Source: an uncultured Paracoccaceae bacterium (GTDB lineage Bacteria > Pseudomonadota > Alphaproteobacteria > Rhodobacterales > Rhodobacteraceae). Taken from it: a stretch of 64,000 nt of DNA. The translations under genes were made by a program, and so were the position numbers. The notes beneath the pieces are model-generated. The model ran no database searches and was not told the DNA's origin. It was given only the letters and a program-made list of their open reading frames with translations. The DNA lies in assembly GCA_947497065.1 (NCBI GenBank), contig CANMEQ010000008.1, positions 47,515 through 111,514 of the forward strand, given 5' to 3'. Shown piece after piece: positions 40,804-50,552 of the stretch (its first letter is position 1; each line of letters opens with the position of its first letter).

Positions 40804-41592
40804 TTACATGCGCGCGGCGCTGAGGGCGATGGCCTGTTGGTAGACGGTGGCCGCGTTCCATTCGTTCAAGACGCGGAAGTTTGCGGTGCCTTCTTGGTAG
40901 GGTTGGCCGGGCTGCCAGCCTTTTTGGCGCAGGAAGTTCGCGGTGGAGGCGAGGCTATCTGCGACGGTGTAGAGGTCAACGCGGCCATTGCCGTCGGCGT
41001 CGACACCGTAGCGCAGGGCGTTGCCCGGCAGGAATTGGGTGTGGCCCATTTCACCGTGGGCCGCGCCACGTTGACCGGCGGAGAGGCCGCCTTGGTCGAC
41101 CAGACGCAGGGCTGCGATGGCGTGGGGCGTGAAGAAATCAGCACGGCGGCAATCGTAGGCCACGGTGGTGATGCTGTCGACGACCGGGGTGCTGCCCATG
41201 GTGCGCCCAAAGCCGGTTTCCATGCCGTGGATCGCGATGATGATGCCCGCGGGCACGCCATATGCATTTTCTAGGCTTTGGAAGAAGGCGGCGTTGTTGT
41301 CGCGCTGGCGGCGCATTTGGGATGCGAAGCTGTCGAGGCTGCCGAGGCGGATGCGGATGAAGTCGTTCAATTCATAGCGCACGCCGGTTTGGTTGCGGTC
41401 GGCGGCGATGGTGGAGGTGGAATATTGCGCATTGGCGAGTGCGTTAAGGCCTGCTTGGCCCACACCGGAGGCGGCGGCCTCTTGGGCGAAGGATTGTTTC
41501 CACGCGGCAAAACCGGAGGCGTCATTGCCACATTGGGCGGCGAAAGTGGGTGATGCCAAGGCGGCAAAGGCTGTGGCTAGAACGAAACGCAT
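40804..41592 (-). CDS. MltB-type lytic murein transglycosylase
   Basis: 262 residues with a signal peptide ending PTFAAQ. The body is an SltB/MltB fold: catalytic Glu in IIIAIHGMETGFGRTMGSTP near residue 120, AYDCRRADFFTPHAIAALRL, and GEMGHTQFLPGNALRYGVDA. It would cleave peptidoglycan glycan strands in the periplasm, forming 1,6-anhydro muropeptides. There is no lipobox, so it is soluble rather than anchored. It is a chromosomal enzyme unrelated to the two conjugation transglycosylases at 922-2070 and 5146-5859. Confidence 0.88.
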   Translation of the reverse strand: MRFVLATAFAALASPTFAAQCGNDASGFAAWKQSFAQEAAASGVGQAGLNALANAQYSTSTIAADRNQTGVRYELNDFIRIRLGSLDSFASQMRRQRDNNAAFFQSLENAYGVPAGIIIAIHGMETGFGRTMGSTPVVDSITTVAYDCRRADFFTPHAIAALRLVDQGGLSAGQRGAAHGEMGHTQFLPGNALRYGVDADGNGRVDLYTVADSLASTANFLRQKGWQPGQPYQEGTANFRVLNEWNAATVYQQAIALSAARM

Positions 41593-41745
41593 TGTGGGCT
41601 CCCATACAAATACTTGGGCGAACGGTAGCAGAAAATTTCGGTTTTAACAGTCAGGTTTTACTGACGTTTTGGCGAGCGGGCCGCGTGAAATTTGGAACTC
41701 TGCCTGCGGTGGCGCGTTGGGGGTGCAACAGTGAAAGGATACGAT

Positions 41746-42006
41746 ATGAGCGCGTCAGAAACAAATTTGGACCAGCAGAAGCGACGTCATTGGGGGCCAT
41801 TGGCCGGCATTGCGTTGGCACTGGGTGTTGCGGTTGTTGCGGGGGTGTTCTTTATCGGGGCGCCGCCTGTGGCCGATGATGCAGCGGACCCGGATGGGAC
41901 GCCTGTGGCGGTGGAGCAAATGTCGGACGAGATGTTGGCCACGGAGCAAAACATCAACGTAGACCGCGCCGAGGATGCGGCGCGGGTGGCGCAGGCCGAG
42001 AATTAA
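41746..42006 (+). CDS. Small single-span membrane protein
   Basis: 86 residues from the ATG at 41746, which has GAAAGGAT upstream. The N-terminal 15 residues are hydrophilic, a TM helix follows ([20 protein letters not shown]), and then an acidic periplasmic tail ([20 protein letters not shown]). Function unknown. Its stop overlaps the metG stop on the opposite strand (42003-42006). Confidence 0.6.
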   Translation: MSASETNLDQQKRRHWGPLAGIALALGVAVVAGVFFIGAPPVADDAADPDGTPVAVEQMSDEMLATEQNINVDRAEDAARVAQAEN

Positions 42007-43715
42007 TCTCGTTTGCCTGCGAATTTTTCAGACCATTCCTCGCGCTGATCGTCCGTGATTTTGGCGAACAGGTTGTCGGGAACGGTGAAGCTATGGCCTG
42101 CGGGCAGGGCGGCGACAGCGTCGTTCATGTCCGTGGGCCAGTCTGTGTTTAGGGTGTTCATCGCGGACAGCAGTGCGGCGGAGGCGTTGGGGATGAACGG
42201 CGCTGAGAGGACCGCGTAGATGCGGATCAGGTTCAGGGCGAGGCGAATTTGGGCTGCGGCTTGGTCTGGATCTTCTTTGAAGACGGACCATGGAGCTGCG
42301 GCTTGCAGGTATTCGTTGCCCGCCGCCCACATCGCGCGCAGTTCGGCCGCGGCTTTGCGGATTTCGATTTTATCCATCGCGGCTTCGTAGGCGGTGAGGC
42401 GGGTTTGCAGATCGGCGATGAGTGCGGTTTCGGCGTCGCCGTAGGTGCCGCCTGCTGGCACGTCTTCGGAGTATTTGGAGCGGCAGAATTTGGTGACGCG
42501 GGAGACGAAGTTGCCCAAGACATCGGCGAGGTCTTTGTTGCAGTCAGTTTGGAACTGGTCCCAGGTGAATTCGCTGTCGGAGGTTTCCGGTGCGCGAGAC
42601 AAGAGCCACCAGCGCCAGTAGTCGGCGGGCAGGATTTCGAGGGCTTGATCCATGAAGACGCCGCGCCCGCGTGAAGTGGAGAACTGGCCGCCATCATAGT
42701 TTAAGTAATTGAAAGATTTCAGGTAATCGACGCGCTTCCAAGGCTCGCCCGATCCGAGGATCGTGGCGGGGAAGGAGAGCGTGTGGAAGGGCACGTTGTC
42801 TTTGCCCATAAACTGGGTGTAGCGCACATCGTCTGCGCCTTTGTCCGTGCGCCACCAGCGGGCCCAATCGTCGCCCTTGCCGGCATCGACCCATTCTTGG
42901 GAACAGGCGATGTATTCGATGGGGGCATCGAACCAGACGTAGAACACTTTGCCTTCCATGCCAGGCCAATCGTCTTCGCCCTTTTTGACGGGCACGCCCC
43001 AGTCGAGGTCGCGGGTGATGCCGCGGTCTTGCAGACCGTCGCCGTCATGCAGCCATTTCTTGGCGATGGAGGTGGTGAGGACGGGCCAGCCGTCTTGGCT
43101 GTCGATCCACTGATCGATGTCGTCTTTCAGTTTGGATTGCAGCAGGTAGAGGTGTTTGGTTTCGCGCATTTCCAGATCGGTGGAGCCGGAGATGGTGGAG
43201 TGTGGGTTGATCAGGTCGACCGGGTCGAGGAGCTTTCCGCAGTCGTCACATTGGTCGCCGCGCGCGTCTTCAAAGCCGCAGTTGGGGCAGGTACCCTCGA
43301 TGTAGCGGTCAGGCAGGTAGCGGCCATCGGCGTGAGAATACATTTGTTTTTCAAGGCGTTCTTCGATCAGGCCTTTGTCCGCCAGAACACCGGCGAAGTG
43401 CTGCGTGAGCTTGCGGTTTTGGGCAGAGCTGGAGCGGCCATAATGGTCGAAGGAGAGGCCGAAGCCTTCAGCGAGTTTGGCCTGAACCTCCCACATTTCG
43501 GCGCAGTATTCATCGACGGGCTTGCCTGCTTTTGCGGCAGCCAGTTCGGCGGGGGTGCCGTGTTCGTCGGTGGCGCACAGGAACAACACCTCGTCGCCGC
43601 GACCGCGCAGGTAACGGGCGTAGAGGTCGGCGGGCAATTGGCTGCCCACGAGGTTACCGAGGTGTTTGATCCCGTTGATATAGGGAATGGCGGAGGTGAT
43701 GAGATGGCGGGCCAT
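42003..43715 (-). CDS. metG: Methionyl-tRNA synthetase
   Basis: 570 residues from the ATG at 43715, which has AAAGGA upstream; the open frame from 43736 adds 7 residues. Class I motifs: [20 protein letters not shown] (HIGH equivalent HLGN), the zinc cysteines in [19 protein letters not shown], and the KMSKS-equivalent loop as KSFNYLN then [11 protein letters not shown]. The last residues are an anticodon-binding helical bundle. No C-terminal tRNA-binding (Trbp111) domain is visible, a normal short form in some bacteria. Confidence 0.95.
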   Translation of the reverse strand: MARHLITSAIPYINGIKHLGNLVGSQLPADLYARYLRGRGDEVLFLCATDEHGTPAELAAAKAGKPVDEYCAEMWEVQAKLAEGFGLSFDHYGRSSSAQNRKLTQHFAGVLADKGLIEERLEKQMYSHADGRYLPDRYIEGTCPNCGFEDARGDQCDDCGKLLDPVDLINPHSTISGSTDLEMRETKHLYLLQSKLKDDIDQWIDSQDGWPVLTTSIAKKWLHDGDGLQDRGITRDLDWGVPVKKGEDDWPGMEGKVFYVWFDAPIEYIACSQEWVDAGKGDDWARWWRTDKGADDVRYTQFMGKDNVPFHTLSFPATILGSGEPWKRVDYLKSFNYLNYDGGQFSTSRGRGVFMDQALEILPADYWRWWLLSRAPETSDSEFTWDQFQTDCNKDLADVLGNFVSRVTKFCRSKYSEDVPAGGTYGDAETALIADLQTRLTAYEAAMDKIEIRKAAAELRAMWAAGNEYLQAAAPWSVFKEDPDQAAAQIRLALNLIRIYAVLSAPFIPNASAALLSAMNTLNTDWPTDMNDAVAALPAGHSFTVPDNLFAKITDDQREEWSEKFAGKRD

Positions 43716-43794
43716 TGGGTCGTCCTTTGCTTGCACTTTTCCTTTAGCGCGAAGGCGGGGGGAGGGCCAGTAGGGTTTTGGTGTGGGGGTGGCG

Positions 43795-44337
43795 CTAGAA
43801 CGGGTGCAGTTCGGTGGCGGCGGTGTGGCTGAGCAGGGCGCCTGCGTTGATGGCCGCGTAGGTGGGGCGGGGCGGGCGCGCGGCGGGGTCGACGTGGCGC
43901 TGCACCCAGTGGCGGTCTTCCATGAGTTTCAGGGATTGCGACAGGGCCCTGTCGGTGATGGTGGGCAGGCTGCGTTTGATGGTGCTGAACTGGCGCGGGC
44001 TGTGCAGGGTGGTGAGGACCGGCACTGTCCATGATTTGCGGAGCAGGTCGTGATCGCCGTGGGGGGCTGTGGTGTGGATTTTATGGGCCAGGCCAGCGGC
44101 GGCTGTGCCGCGCGGTGTGAGGCGGAATTCGGGGCGCAGGGGGTGGCCGTAGCCCGGATTGCGTTCGAGCAGACCCAGCGTGATCAGGTGATCCATGCTT
44201 TGGGCGAAGGCGGTGCGGCTGGCGCCTGTGGCGGTGAGCAGCGGGGCTTGCCGCCCTGCGACGCCCGCATGCAGGCTGGACAAGATGGGCAGGGCCCATG
44301 CGCGGGCGGTGATGTTGACAAGCAGATTTATGTCCAT
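43795..44337 (-). CDS. Winged-helix regulator with two HxlR-like repeats
   Basis: 180 residues containing two similar halves. The first is [40 protein letters not shown] and YRLTPRG-like FRLTPRGTA. The second is [39 protein letters not shown]. Each resembles the HxlR/MarR-type winged helix with its Trp and the wing. It is divergent from a VOC gene, and a perfect 19-bp palindrome sits 1 bp before its ATG, so autorepression is likely. No ribosome site precedes the ATG. Confidence 0.72.
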   Translation of the reverse strand: MDINLLVNITARAWALPILSSLHAGVAGRQAPLLTATGASRTAFAQSMDHLITLGLLERNPGYGHPLRPEFRLTPRGTAAAGLAHKIHTTAPHGDHDLLRKSWTVPVLTTLHSPRQFSTIKRSLPTITDRALSQSLKLMEDRHWVQRHVDPAARPPRPTYAAINAGALLSHTAATELHPF

Positions 44338-44338
44338 A

Positions 44339-44357
44339 AAATATAGTTACTATATTT
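44339..44357. promoter_or_regulatory. 19-bp palindromic operator of the HxlR-like regulator
   Basis: AAATATAG-TTA-CTATATTT is a perfect 8-3-8 palindrome located 1 bp before the regulator ATG and 19 bp before the divergent VOC start. Position suggests control of both genes by the regulator. Confidence 0.7.
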
Positions 44358-44376
44358 GTGGATAAAAGGAAAGCTT

Positions 44377-44754
44377 ATGTCGTTAATTTCATTGGACAGC
44401 ACGATCACGATTTCACTGTCGGTGGCCGACCGCCATGCGAGTGCTGCGTGGTATGGGGATATGTTGGGGTTTGAGGTGTTGTACCACGCGGATGAGGCGG
44501 GGTGGTCTGAGATGCAGACGAAGACGGCGGGCGTGACGCTTGGGTTGGGGGAGCATACGAAACCCGCGCCGGGCAATTGTGTGCCTGTGTTTGGCTGTGC
44601 GGATTTGGATGCGGGGCGCGCGGCGCTGGAAGGGGCAGGTGTAACGTTTGACGGGCCGACGGATGTGGTCGAGGGGATGGTCAAGACCGCGACGTTTTAC
44701 GACCCCGATGGCAATGCCTTGATGTTGGCGCAGGATTTGACGGGGGCGGCCTAG
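44377..44754 (+). CDS. VOC-superfamily protein (glyoxalase/dioxygenase-like)
   Basis: 125 residues from the Met at 44377, which has AAAGGAAAG upstream; the Met at 44356 lies inside the operator. The fold starts STITISLSVADRHASAAWYG, continues GFEVLYHADEAGWSEMQ, VTLGLGEH, and ends ATFYDPDGNALMLAQDL, a typical VOC domain. The metal ligands are not certain. It faces the HxlR-like regulator and is probably its target, perhaps for detoxification. Confidence 0.8.
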   Translation: MSLISLDSTITISLSVADRHASAAWYGDMLGFEVLYHADEAGWSEMQTKTAGVTLGLGEHTKPAPGNCVPVFGCADLDAGRAALEGAGVTFDGPTDVVEGMVKTATFYDPDGNALMLAQDLTGAA

Positions 44755-44761
44755 GGCGCGC

Positions 44762-45799
44762 TTAGGAGGCTTTCGCCGCTTTGGCCTGTGCGAAGGACAC
44801 CAAGCGGCGGGAGTTTTCGTCCCACAGGTGCAGGCGCACGTTGATGAGGCTTTCGCGGATGGTCATGCGGTTGCTGTTGGACAGCTCCGCGTGGTCGCGC
44901 AGCACTTCTGGCAGGCGGTAGAACGGGATGCGGCTGTAGAGGTGGTGCACATGGTGGATGCCGATGTTTGCGGTGATCCATTGAAGCACTGAGGGCAGGA
45001 CGTAATGAGAGCTGCCGTGCAGGGCGGCTTCGTGAAGCTGCCAGTCTTCGGCGTTGTCCCAGTGGGTGGTTTCAAACTGGTGCTGGACGTAGAAGAGCCA
45101 CACCCCTGCGGTGGCCGCAAGCAAGGTGGAGGGCAGGAAGATCAGCAAGACGGGGGCGAGGCCGCCGAAGTAGATCACGAGGGCCAGCCAGACCAGAATG
45201 GCGGCATTGGTGCCCATGGAGCTGATCCAGAATTTCACATTGTTCATGAAGCCCAAGGGCAGGCGGTTTTGCAGCAAAAACAGGTAGCCCGGCCCGAGGC
45301 AGAACAGCACGATCGGGTTGCGGTACATACGGTATTGCAGGCGGCCCAGTGTCGAGAGGTTGCGGTATTCTTCGACGGTTTTGGTGTGCACATCGCCGAT
45401 GCCGCGCTGTTCGAGGTTGCCCGCTGCGCTGTGGTGGATCGCATGGGAGCGTCGCCAGACATCGTAGGGGGTGACGGTGAGAACGCCCAAGGCGCGGCCG
45501 AGCCAATCGCTCAGGCTGCGGTTTTGGAAGAAAGAGCCGTGGCCGCAATCGTGTTGGATGACGAACAGGCGCAGCAAGAAGCCTGCGTTAATGAGGGAGA
45601 GGCCGAAGGTGAGCAGGTAGCTGTAGGACAGCGACCACCAGGCGAGCGCCCAGAGGGCCACAAACGGGCCCAAGGTGACGCCCAGCTCGAACCAACTGCG
45701 GGTCGCGTTGGGGGTGCGGTAGTTGGCGAGGATGCGGACCCAATCCTGTGCAGGACGTGCCGTGTCGTGCTGCTGGGCAGCGGAGGATTGATCGAACAT
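44762..45799 (-). CDS. Membrane fatty acid desaturase
   Basis: 345 residues, integral membrane di-iron enzyme with all three histidine boxes: HDCGHGSFFQNRSLSDWLG (near residue 90), SHAIHHSAAGNLEQRG (near 125) and GIHHVHHLYSRIP (near 280). Multiple hydrophobic segments surround them. Family members insert double bonds into acyl lipids (delta-9 or delta-12 type); the exact position cannot be told from sequence. The closely set last box HHVHH matches the omega-6 type. The gene is monocistronic. Confidence 0.92.
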   Translation of the reverse strand: MFDQSSAAQQHDTARPAQDWVRILANYRTPNATRSWFELGVTLGPFVALWALAWWSLSYSYLLTFGLSLINAGFLLRLFVIQHDCGHGSFFQNRSLSDWLGRALGVLTVTPYDVWRRSHAIHHSAAGNLEQRGIGDVHTKTVEEYRNLSTLGRLQYRMYRNPIVLFCLGPGYLFLLQNRLPLGFMNNVKFWISSMGTNAAILVWLALVIYFGGLAPVLLIFLPSTLLAATAGVWLFYVQHQFETTHWDNAEDWQLHEAALHGSSHYVLPSVLQWITANIGIHHVHHLYSRIPFYRLPEVLRDHAELSNSNRMTIRESLINVRLHLWDENSRRLVSFAQAKAAKAS

Positions 45800-45913
45800 G
45801 GCCTGCTTTTTTCAGTTGTTGCCTCGGCCTGTTATAAGATTGGGCCGCGATAGCAAACACGAAAGTGACGCAACGTCCTGAATAAACGGGGCGCGCGCTG
45901 GGCTGGGCAGGGG

Positions 45914-46600
45914 TTATTGCACCGGTTCGCCGGGCATATCCGCCAATTGGTTCAGGATGTTGGTATAGTTTTCAACGCCCTGCGCACCGGTCACCAAATA
46001 TTTACCCTTAAAGATCATCGCGGGGACGCCGCTGATGCCTTGGCCGTGCCAATGTTGCTGTTGCGCGCGCACATCGTTTGCGTAGCGCTGGGAGGAGAGC
46101 ACATCGAGGGCAGTGTCGCGGTCGAGCCCGATGTCGGCGGCGATATCGGCCAGTGTTGCATCGTCTGACAGCACGCGGTTGTGGGTGAAATGCGCGGTGA
46201 AGAGGGCCTGTTTCAGGTCGTTGCCGCGGTTCTGTTCTTTGGCCCAGTGCAGCAGTTGATGGGTGTTGAAGGTGTTGTGCATGCGCGTGTCGTCTTTGAA
46301 GGCGAAGTCAAAGCCGAGCTCTTTGCCCAAGCCGCTGAGGCGGTCGCGGTTTTGCACGGATTCCTCTTTGGTGGTGCCGTATTTTTCGGCCACATGGTCG
46401 ACGAGGTTCTGGCCTTCGGCGGGCATGTTGGGGTTCAGTTCGAACGGGTGCCAGTGGATGTCGACGGCGGTGCCGGTTTGTTCGGCGGCGATCATCAGTT
46501 GGCGGTAGCCGATGATGCACCACGGGCAGACCACATCTGACACGATGTCGATACGCAGGGGGGCGTCTGTGGATGTGGGGGTGGCTGTGGTGCGCGACAT
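45914..46600 (-). CDS. DsbA-family oxidoreductase (FrnE-like)
   Basis: 228 residues with a thioredoxin-like fold and redox motif CPWC in VSDVVCPWCIIGYRQL near residue 27. The helical insert (YGTTKEESVQNRDRLSGLGK) and the second motif HGQGISGVPAMIFKGKYLVT (with cis-Pro in GVPA) are typical of FrnE/HCCA-isomerase types. No signal peptide, so it probably acts in the cytosol as a thiol-disulfide or polyketide-type isomerase. Its length matches FrnE. Confidence 0.88.
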   Translation of the reverse strand: MSRTTATPTSTDAPLRIDIVSDVVCPWCIIGYRQLMIAAEQTGTAVDIHWHPFELNPNMPAEGQNLVDHVAEKYGTTKEESVQNRDRLSGLGKELGFDFAFKDDTRMHNTFNTHQLLHWAKEQNRGNDLKQALFTAHFTHNRVLSDDATLADIAADIGLDRDTALDVLSSQRYANDVRAQQQHWHGQGISGVPAMIFKGKYLVTGAQGVENYTNILNQLADMPGEPVQ

Positions 46601-46693
46601 GGGAGACCTCGTTGGCTGCGTGAGGGTGTTAGGTGGGGTGGCTTGACCTTCACGTCAAGGTGCTGGGTGGGGCAAAGTGGTGTGCGGTGGGGG

Positions 46694-47917
46694 TTATTTG
46701 TCCCGTTCACGGCCCAGCAAACGGCCGATCGTAAAGGAGGTGCGCGGGGCGTAGACATAGGCGGTTTTGTCTTCGCGGGTTTCGCGCACGCGCATCCGGC
46801 TGAGGCCGAAGACGATCAGGGCGATGTGGCCCAGTGAGATGAAGTAAAACAGGGCCGAGGGGCCGAATGTGTCGATCAGGCGGGAGGTGAACCACGGGGC
46901 GGCGATGGCGCCGGTGGCGTAGAAAAACATCAAGGCGGCGCTGAGTTCGATGCGCTCGTCTGAGGTTGCAAAGTCGTGCGCGTGGGAGGCTGCGACGGAA
47001 AAGACGGGGAAGGTGGTGAAGCCGAAAAAGGCCGCTGCGGCCATGACGCCGACAGTGCCTGTGCCTGAGGCGGCGACGGTGACGGCGCAAGAGACGACAG
47101 AGGCGACGGAGAGCCAGATCAGCACCCAGCGGCGGTCGAATTTATCGGCCAGCCAGCCGGCTGGGTATTGAGCGATGGCGCCACCTGCGACGAAGGCTGC
47201 GAGAAACAGGCCGATTTGGCTGGCGGCGAGGCCGACCTCTTGGCCGTAGATCGGGCCGACCATCCGGAAGGCGGCACCGGAGAGGGCCGCGACGAGGACA
47301 CCGGCCACCGCGAGGGGCGACATTTCCCACGCGAGGTGGGGGCGCAGGCGCGGGGCGCTGGGGATTTCGGGTTGGGGCACGCGGGTGAGGGCCAGTGGTA
47401 GAAGCGAGGCGCAGCACAAAATGGTCAGCAGATTATAGGCGATATAGGTTTCCAAGCTGGCCAAAGCGCCGATCATCAATTGGGCGGTCAAGCTGCCGCC
47501 CATATCGACCACGCGGTAGAGGCCCATGGCGCGCCCGCGGCTTTCGTTCGTGACTTTGGCCTGCAGCCAGCTTTCAACGACGGTATAGCAGCCTGCGACG
47601 CAGATGCCTGTGCCGATGCGCAACAGGCCCCAAGCGATGGGATCGACGATGAGAATGTGGCCCGCAAGGCCGATCACGCCCATGGAGGTGAACACCGCAT
47701 AGGCCCGTGAATGGCCGACATTGCCCATCAAACGCGGGGCCCACCAGCAGCCCAAGAAGAAGCCGACAAAGTGCATGGAGCCCAAGAAGCCCACGTCGCC
47801 GGGGCTGAAGCCTGCGTTCAAACCGGTCAATGCATCCAGCGGGCCCACGCCCCCAGACGAAATTTGCAAGAGCAGGACTGAGGCGAAGAGCGCCGCGAAT
47901 GAGATTATTAACCGCAT
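46694..47917 (-). CDS. Major facilitator superfamily transporter
   Basis: 407 residues with 12 predicted TM helices. The helix 2-3 loop reads HFVGFFLGCWWAPRLMGNVG, a family A-motif variant. Similar in layout to YcaD-type sugar/drug transporters (GLNAGFSPGDVGFLGSM; GRAMGLYRVVDMGGSLTAQL). Substrate unknown. It starts with ATG and has a separate promoter region of about 220 bp shared with the divergent msrB gene. Confidence 0.85.
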   Translation of the reverse strand: MRLIISFAALFASVLLLQISSGGVGPLDALTGLNAGFSPGDVGFLGSMHFVGFFLGCWWAPRLMGNVGHSRAYAVFTSMGVIGLAGHILIVDPIAWGLLRIGTGICVAGCYTVVESWLQAKVTNESRGRAMGLYRVVDMGGSLTAQLMIGALASLETYIAYNLLTILCCASLLPLALTRVPQPEIPSAPRLRPHLAWEMSPLAVAGVLVAALSGAAFRMVGPIYGQEVGLAASQIGLFLAAFVAGGAIAQYPAGWLADKFDRRWVLIWLSVASVVSCAVTVAASGTGTVGVMAAAAFFGFTTFPVFSVAASHAHDFATSDERIELSAALMFFYATGAIAAPWFTSRLIDTFGPSALFYFISLGHIALIVFGLSRMRVRETREDKTAYVYAPRTSFTIGRLLGRERDK

Positions 47918-48136
47918 GCCTGCATAAGCGCCTGAACGCGGGGCGAATACTAGGGCTTTTGCGACATTTTATGGTCAAGGGTGTTGAGCGTGTGTGCTGA
48001 GGGTTTGATGTGCTGTTTTGGCGGTTCGGTATTATGTCATCACCGCCGGTCACGATGGCTTGTGATAAGGGAATTGTGACCACGGGGTGATGATGAACCG
48101 GATAGTGTGTTTGCAACTGAACAAAGGAGATGACCC

Positions 48137-48694
48137 ATGCCGAATTCTGTGACCCGACGAAACCTTTTGACCCATTCTGCCATGTTGGCCGGCGCGAGCC
48201 TTGCCGGGGGGGGCGTTCATGCGGCTGTCCCTGCGGGGCATGACCCGTTTGAGTATGAAATCACCAGAACAGAAGAGGAGTGGCGCGCCCAATTGGGCGA
48301 GGACTATCGGATTCTGCGTGATGGTGAGACCGAAGAGCAATTCACCCACCCCCTGTGGCAGGAAAAAGCGGCGGGCACCTATCATTGTAAAGGGTGCGAC
48401 TTGGAGGTGTATTCATCGGCGCAGAAATTTTTCCCAGACAAGGGCTGGGTGTTTTTCACGGCGGGTGTTCCCAATTCCCAGATGATGGCGATTGATGCGC
48501 GATCTGACATGGCGGATGAGATGGTTTTTGAGGGGCAAAGCCAAAGCGAGCTGAATGATGCAGCGGCGAATTTTTTCATTGAGACACATTGCCGACGGTG
48601 CGGATCGCACTTGGGGCATATTCTGCCTGTTGCCCGTCGGGCGTTGCACTGTATCAACGGTGCATCTTTGGTGTTTAAGCCGACAGAGGCCTAG
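48137..48694 (+). CDS. msrB: Peptide-methionine (R)-S-oxide reductase, Tat-exported
   Basis: 185 residues. The N-terminus has a Tat signal (SVTRRNLLTHSAMLAGASLA, with Arg-Arg). The MsrB domain follows with the two zinc CxxC pairs CKGCDLEVY and CRRCGSHLGHI, and the catalytic Cys in RRALHCINGASLVF. It reduces methionine-R-sulfoxide in proteins, and its Tat signal puts it in the periplasm, where Cys-based reduction needs a partner. Ribosome site AAAGGAG is just before the ATG. Confidence 0.92.
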   Translation: MPNSVTRRNLLTHSAMLAGASLAGGGVHAAVPAGHDPFEYEITRTEEEWRAQLGEDYRILRDGETEEQFTHPLWQEKAAGTYHCKGCDLEVYSSAQKFFPDKGWVFFTAGVPNSQMMAIDARSDMADEMVFEGQSQSELNDAAANFFIETHCRRCGSHLGHILPVARRALHCINGASLVFKPTEA

Positions 48695-48746
48695 CCGCGC
48701 GCTGGACCTGTTTGATATCTAAAGAAAATTAAGTAAGAGAACGAAA

Positions 48747-48773
48747 AAAGCCCCCACAGTTTGTGGGGGCTTT
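48747..48773. terminator. Bidirectional terminator after msrB
   Basis: A perfect 12-bp stem AAAGCCCCCACA (48747-48758) and TGTGGGGGCTTT (48762-48773) with loop GTT. It lies between msrB and the convergent exported-protein gene. Confidence 0.88.
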
Positions 48774-48795
48774 CGCGTTTGAGGTGGAAGAGGGA

Positions 48796-49140
48796 TTACT
48801 CTTCGACGTCGATTTCTACGCTATCAACAGCTTCGGATGGGTCACCGATTTCGCCGATGAACAGCAATGCGATGATGTCGTTTTCGAGCTGACGACCAAG
48901 CTGGATACGTGTTTCGTTGTTCGCGCCTTTGTGGACGGATGCAACGCCGAGCAAGCGACCGATTTCACCGCGGTGATAGTCGTAGACAGCGACAAAGCCA
49001 TCGTCTGTGGCGGTCAGGGGTTCAATCTGAATGGAGCTCGCGTTTTCGACGGAACGGTCCATCAGGACGAACATGTTTTGTGACAATGCTGGTGTCACGC
49101 AAAGTGTAGCAAAAGCGGCGGCAGTGATAAGAGTTTTCAT
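48796..49140 (-). CDS. Small exported protein of unknown function
   Basis: 114 residues from the ATG at 49140, which has AGGAAACCAA-like upstream sequence; an open frame to 49275 is rejected because the signal peptide (MKTLITAAAFATLCVTPALS) begins at 49140. The mature part contains SIQIEPLTATDDGFVAVYDY and GEIGRLLGVASVHKG, with an acidic C-terminus (AVDSVEIDVEE). The pattern of dispersed aromatic/acidic residues resembles the DUF7282 type as I recall it, unverified. Periplasmic or secreted; role unknown. Confidence 0.7.
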   Translation of the reverse strand: MKTLITAAAFATLCVTPALSQNMFVLMDRSVENASSIQIEPLTATDDGFVAVYDYHRGEIGRLLGVASVHKGANNETRIQLGRQLENDIIALLFIGEIGDPSEAVDSVEIDVEE

Positions 49141-49496
49141 TTGGTTTCCTCCAAAGAGATCGCAATTTAAATGTAGCGAAGTTTTCAAAGCCGCGTGATT
49201 GGCAGCATTGTGAGTGGTGCCGAGGCGAACTTCGATGACGAGCGCTATCAAGTTGATATCGCGAACTTTGCTCACGTAGGGTCACATGGCGGGCACGGCG
49301 CATCACGAAAGAGGTAGGCGACGTGTTGGGATTTTCACCGCTTTGTGTAATCTAATTATTTGACATAACGCGGGTGCTTGGGGCCGTACCCGACGGGTGG
49401 TTTTTCCGGTGAGGGCGTTGCCGGTGCACTGTTGGGTTGTCACAGGGGTGCTGGAGGCTATTGTTCAGAAAAACGCGGAACGCTTAAGGGGCAGAT
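49141..49496. other. Non-coding gap with no recognised element
   Basis: 356 bases between divergent genes. No convincing ORF. A TTGACA-like hexamer lies at about 49358-49363 but no good -10 follows at 16-18 bp. Promoters for the exported-protein gene and the aldo/keto reductase gene must lie here. Confidence 0.35.
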
Positions 49497-50537
49497 ATGA
49501 AGCAGATCGAACTTGGACGGACGGGCATTATGGTCAGCGACTGGTGCCTGGGCACGATGACCTTTTCAAACCAGACACCGCAGGAGGACGCCCATCGGCA
49601 GATTGATATGGCGTTGGATGCGGGGATCAATTTTGTGGATACGGCGGAGATGTATCCGGTGAACCCGATCCGGACGGAGACGGTGGGCGACAGTGAGCGT
49701 TGTATCGGGGCGTGGTTGGAAAAGACCGGCCGGCGCGAGGATGTGGTGATTGCGACAAAGGCCTCTGGGGATCAGTCGTTGATCCGGCAGGGGGCGGGAT
49801 TTAGCCCCGATACGATTTTGGATATTTTGGACAGCAATCTGCAGCGATTGGGCACGGATTACATTGATTTGTACCAGCTGCATTGGCCCATGCGGGGGTC
49901 TTACATGTTCCGCCAAAACTGGACGTTCGATCCGTCGGGGCAGGATCGCGCGCAGACGATGGACCATATGGCGGGTATGTTGGACAAGTTGGGGCAGGCG
50001 CAGAAGGCGGGCAAAATCCGCGCGTTTGGGCTATCGAATGAAAGTGCCTGGGGCACGACCAAGTGGATTGAGATGGCCGAGAAGATGGGTGGCCCGCGGG
50101 TGGCTTCGGTGCAGAATGAGTATTCGTTGCTGTGCCGGTTATACGACACGGATATGGCCGAGATGTCGGTGAATGAGGATGTTGTTTGTTTTTCTTTCTC
50201 GCCATTGGGTGCGGGATATTTGACGGGCAAGTACCGCAACGGTGCGGTGCCGGAGGGATCGCGGATGTCGATCAGTGGCGGCATGGGCGGGCGCAATACG
50301 GCGCGTGTGCATGAAGCGGTTGAGGCCTATGCGGCGGTGGCTGAAAAACATGGGCTGGACATGACGCATATGGCCATGGCGTTTCAACGGGCGCGTCCCT
50401 TTAAGGTGAGCGCGATTTTCGGTGCGACGACGGTAGCGCAGTTGGAGCATCTGCTGGCGGGCGATGATGTTGTGCTGTCTGATGAGGTGATGGCGGATAT
50501 TGATGCCGCGCACCGCGCCCATCCCATGCCCTATTGA
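49497..50537 (+). CDS. Aldo/keto reductase (Tas-like)
   Basis: 346 residues, NADPH-dependent TIM-barrel oxidoreductase. Catalytic tetrad residues are seen: Asp in NFVDTAEMYPVNP (with the Tyr), Lys in VVIATKASGD, and His in IDLYQLHWPMRGSYMF. The length and the C-terminal ALxxxALxxP-like helix resemble E. coli Tas. Substrate is unknown; such enzymes reduce small aldehydes and ketones. Ribosome site AAGGGGCAG precedes the ATG. Confidence 0.9.
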   Translation: MKQIELGRTGIMVSDWCLGTMTFSNQTPQEDAHRQIDMALDAGINFVDTAEMYPVNPIRTETVGDSERCIGAWLEKTGRREDVVIATKASGDQSLIRQGAGFSPDTILDILDSNLQRLGTDYIDLYQLHWPMRGSYMFRQNWTFDPSGQDRAQTMDHMAGMLDKLGQAQKAGKIRAFGLSNESAWGTTKWIEMAEKMGGPRVASVQNEYSLLCRLYDTDMAEMSVNEDVVCFSFSPLGAGYLTGKYRNGAVPEGSRMSISGGMGGRNTARVHEAVEAYAAVAEKHGLDMTHMAMAFQRARPFKVSAIFGATTVAQLEHLLAGDDVVLSDEVMADIDAAHRAHPMPY

Positions 50538-50552
50538 GGGGCGCGCGGCAGT

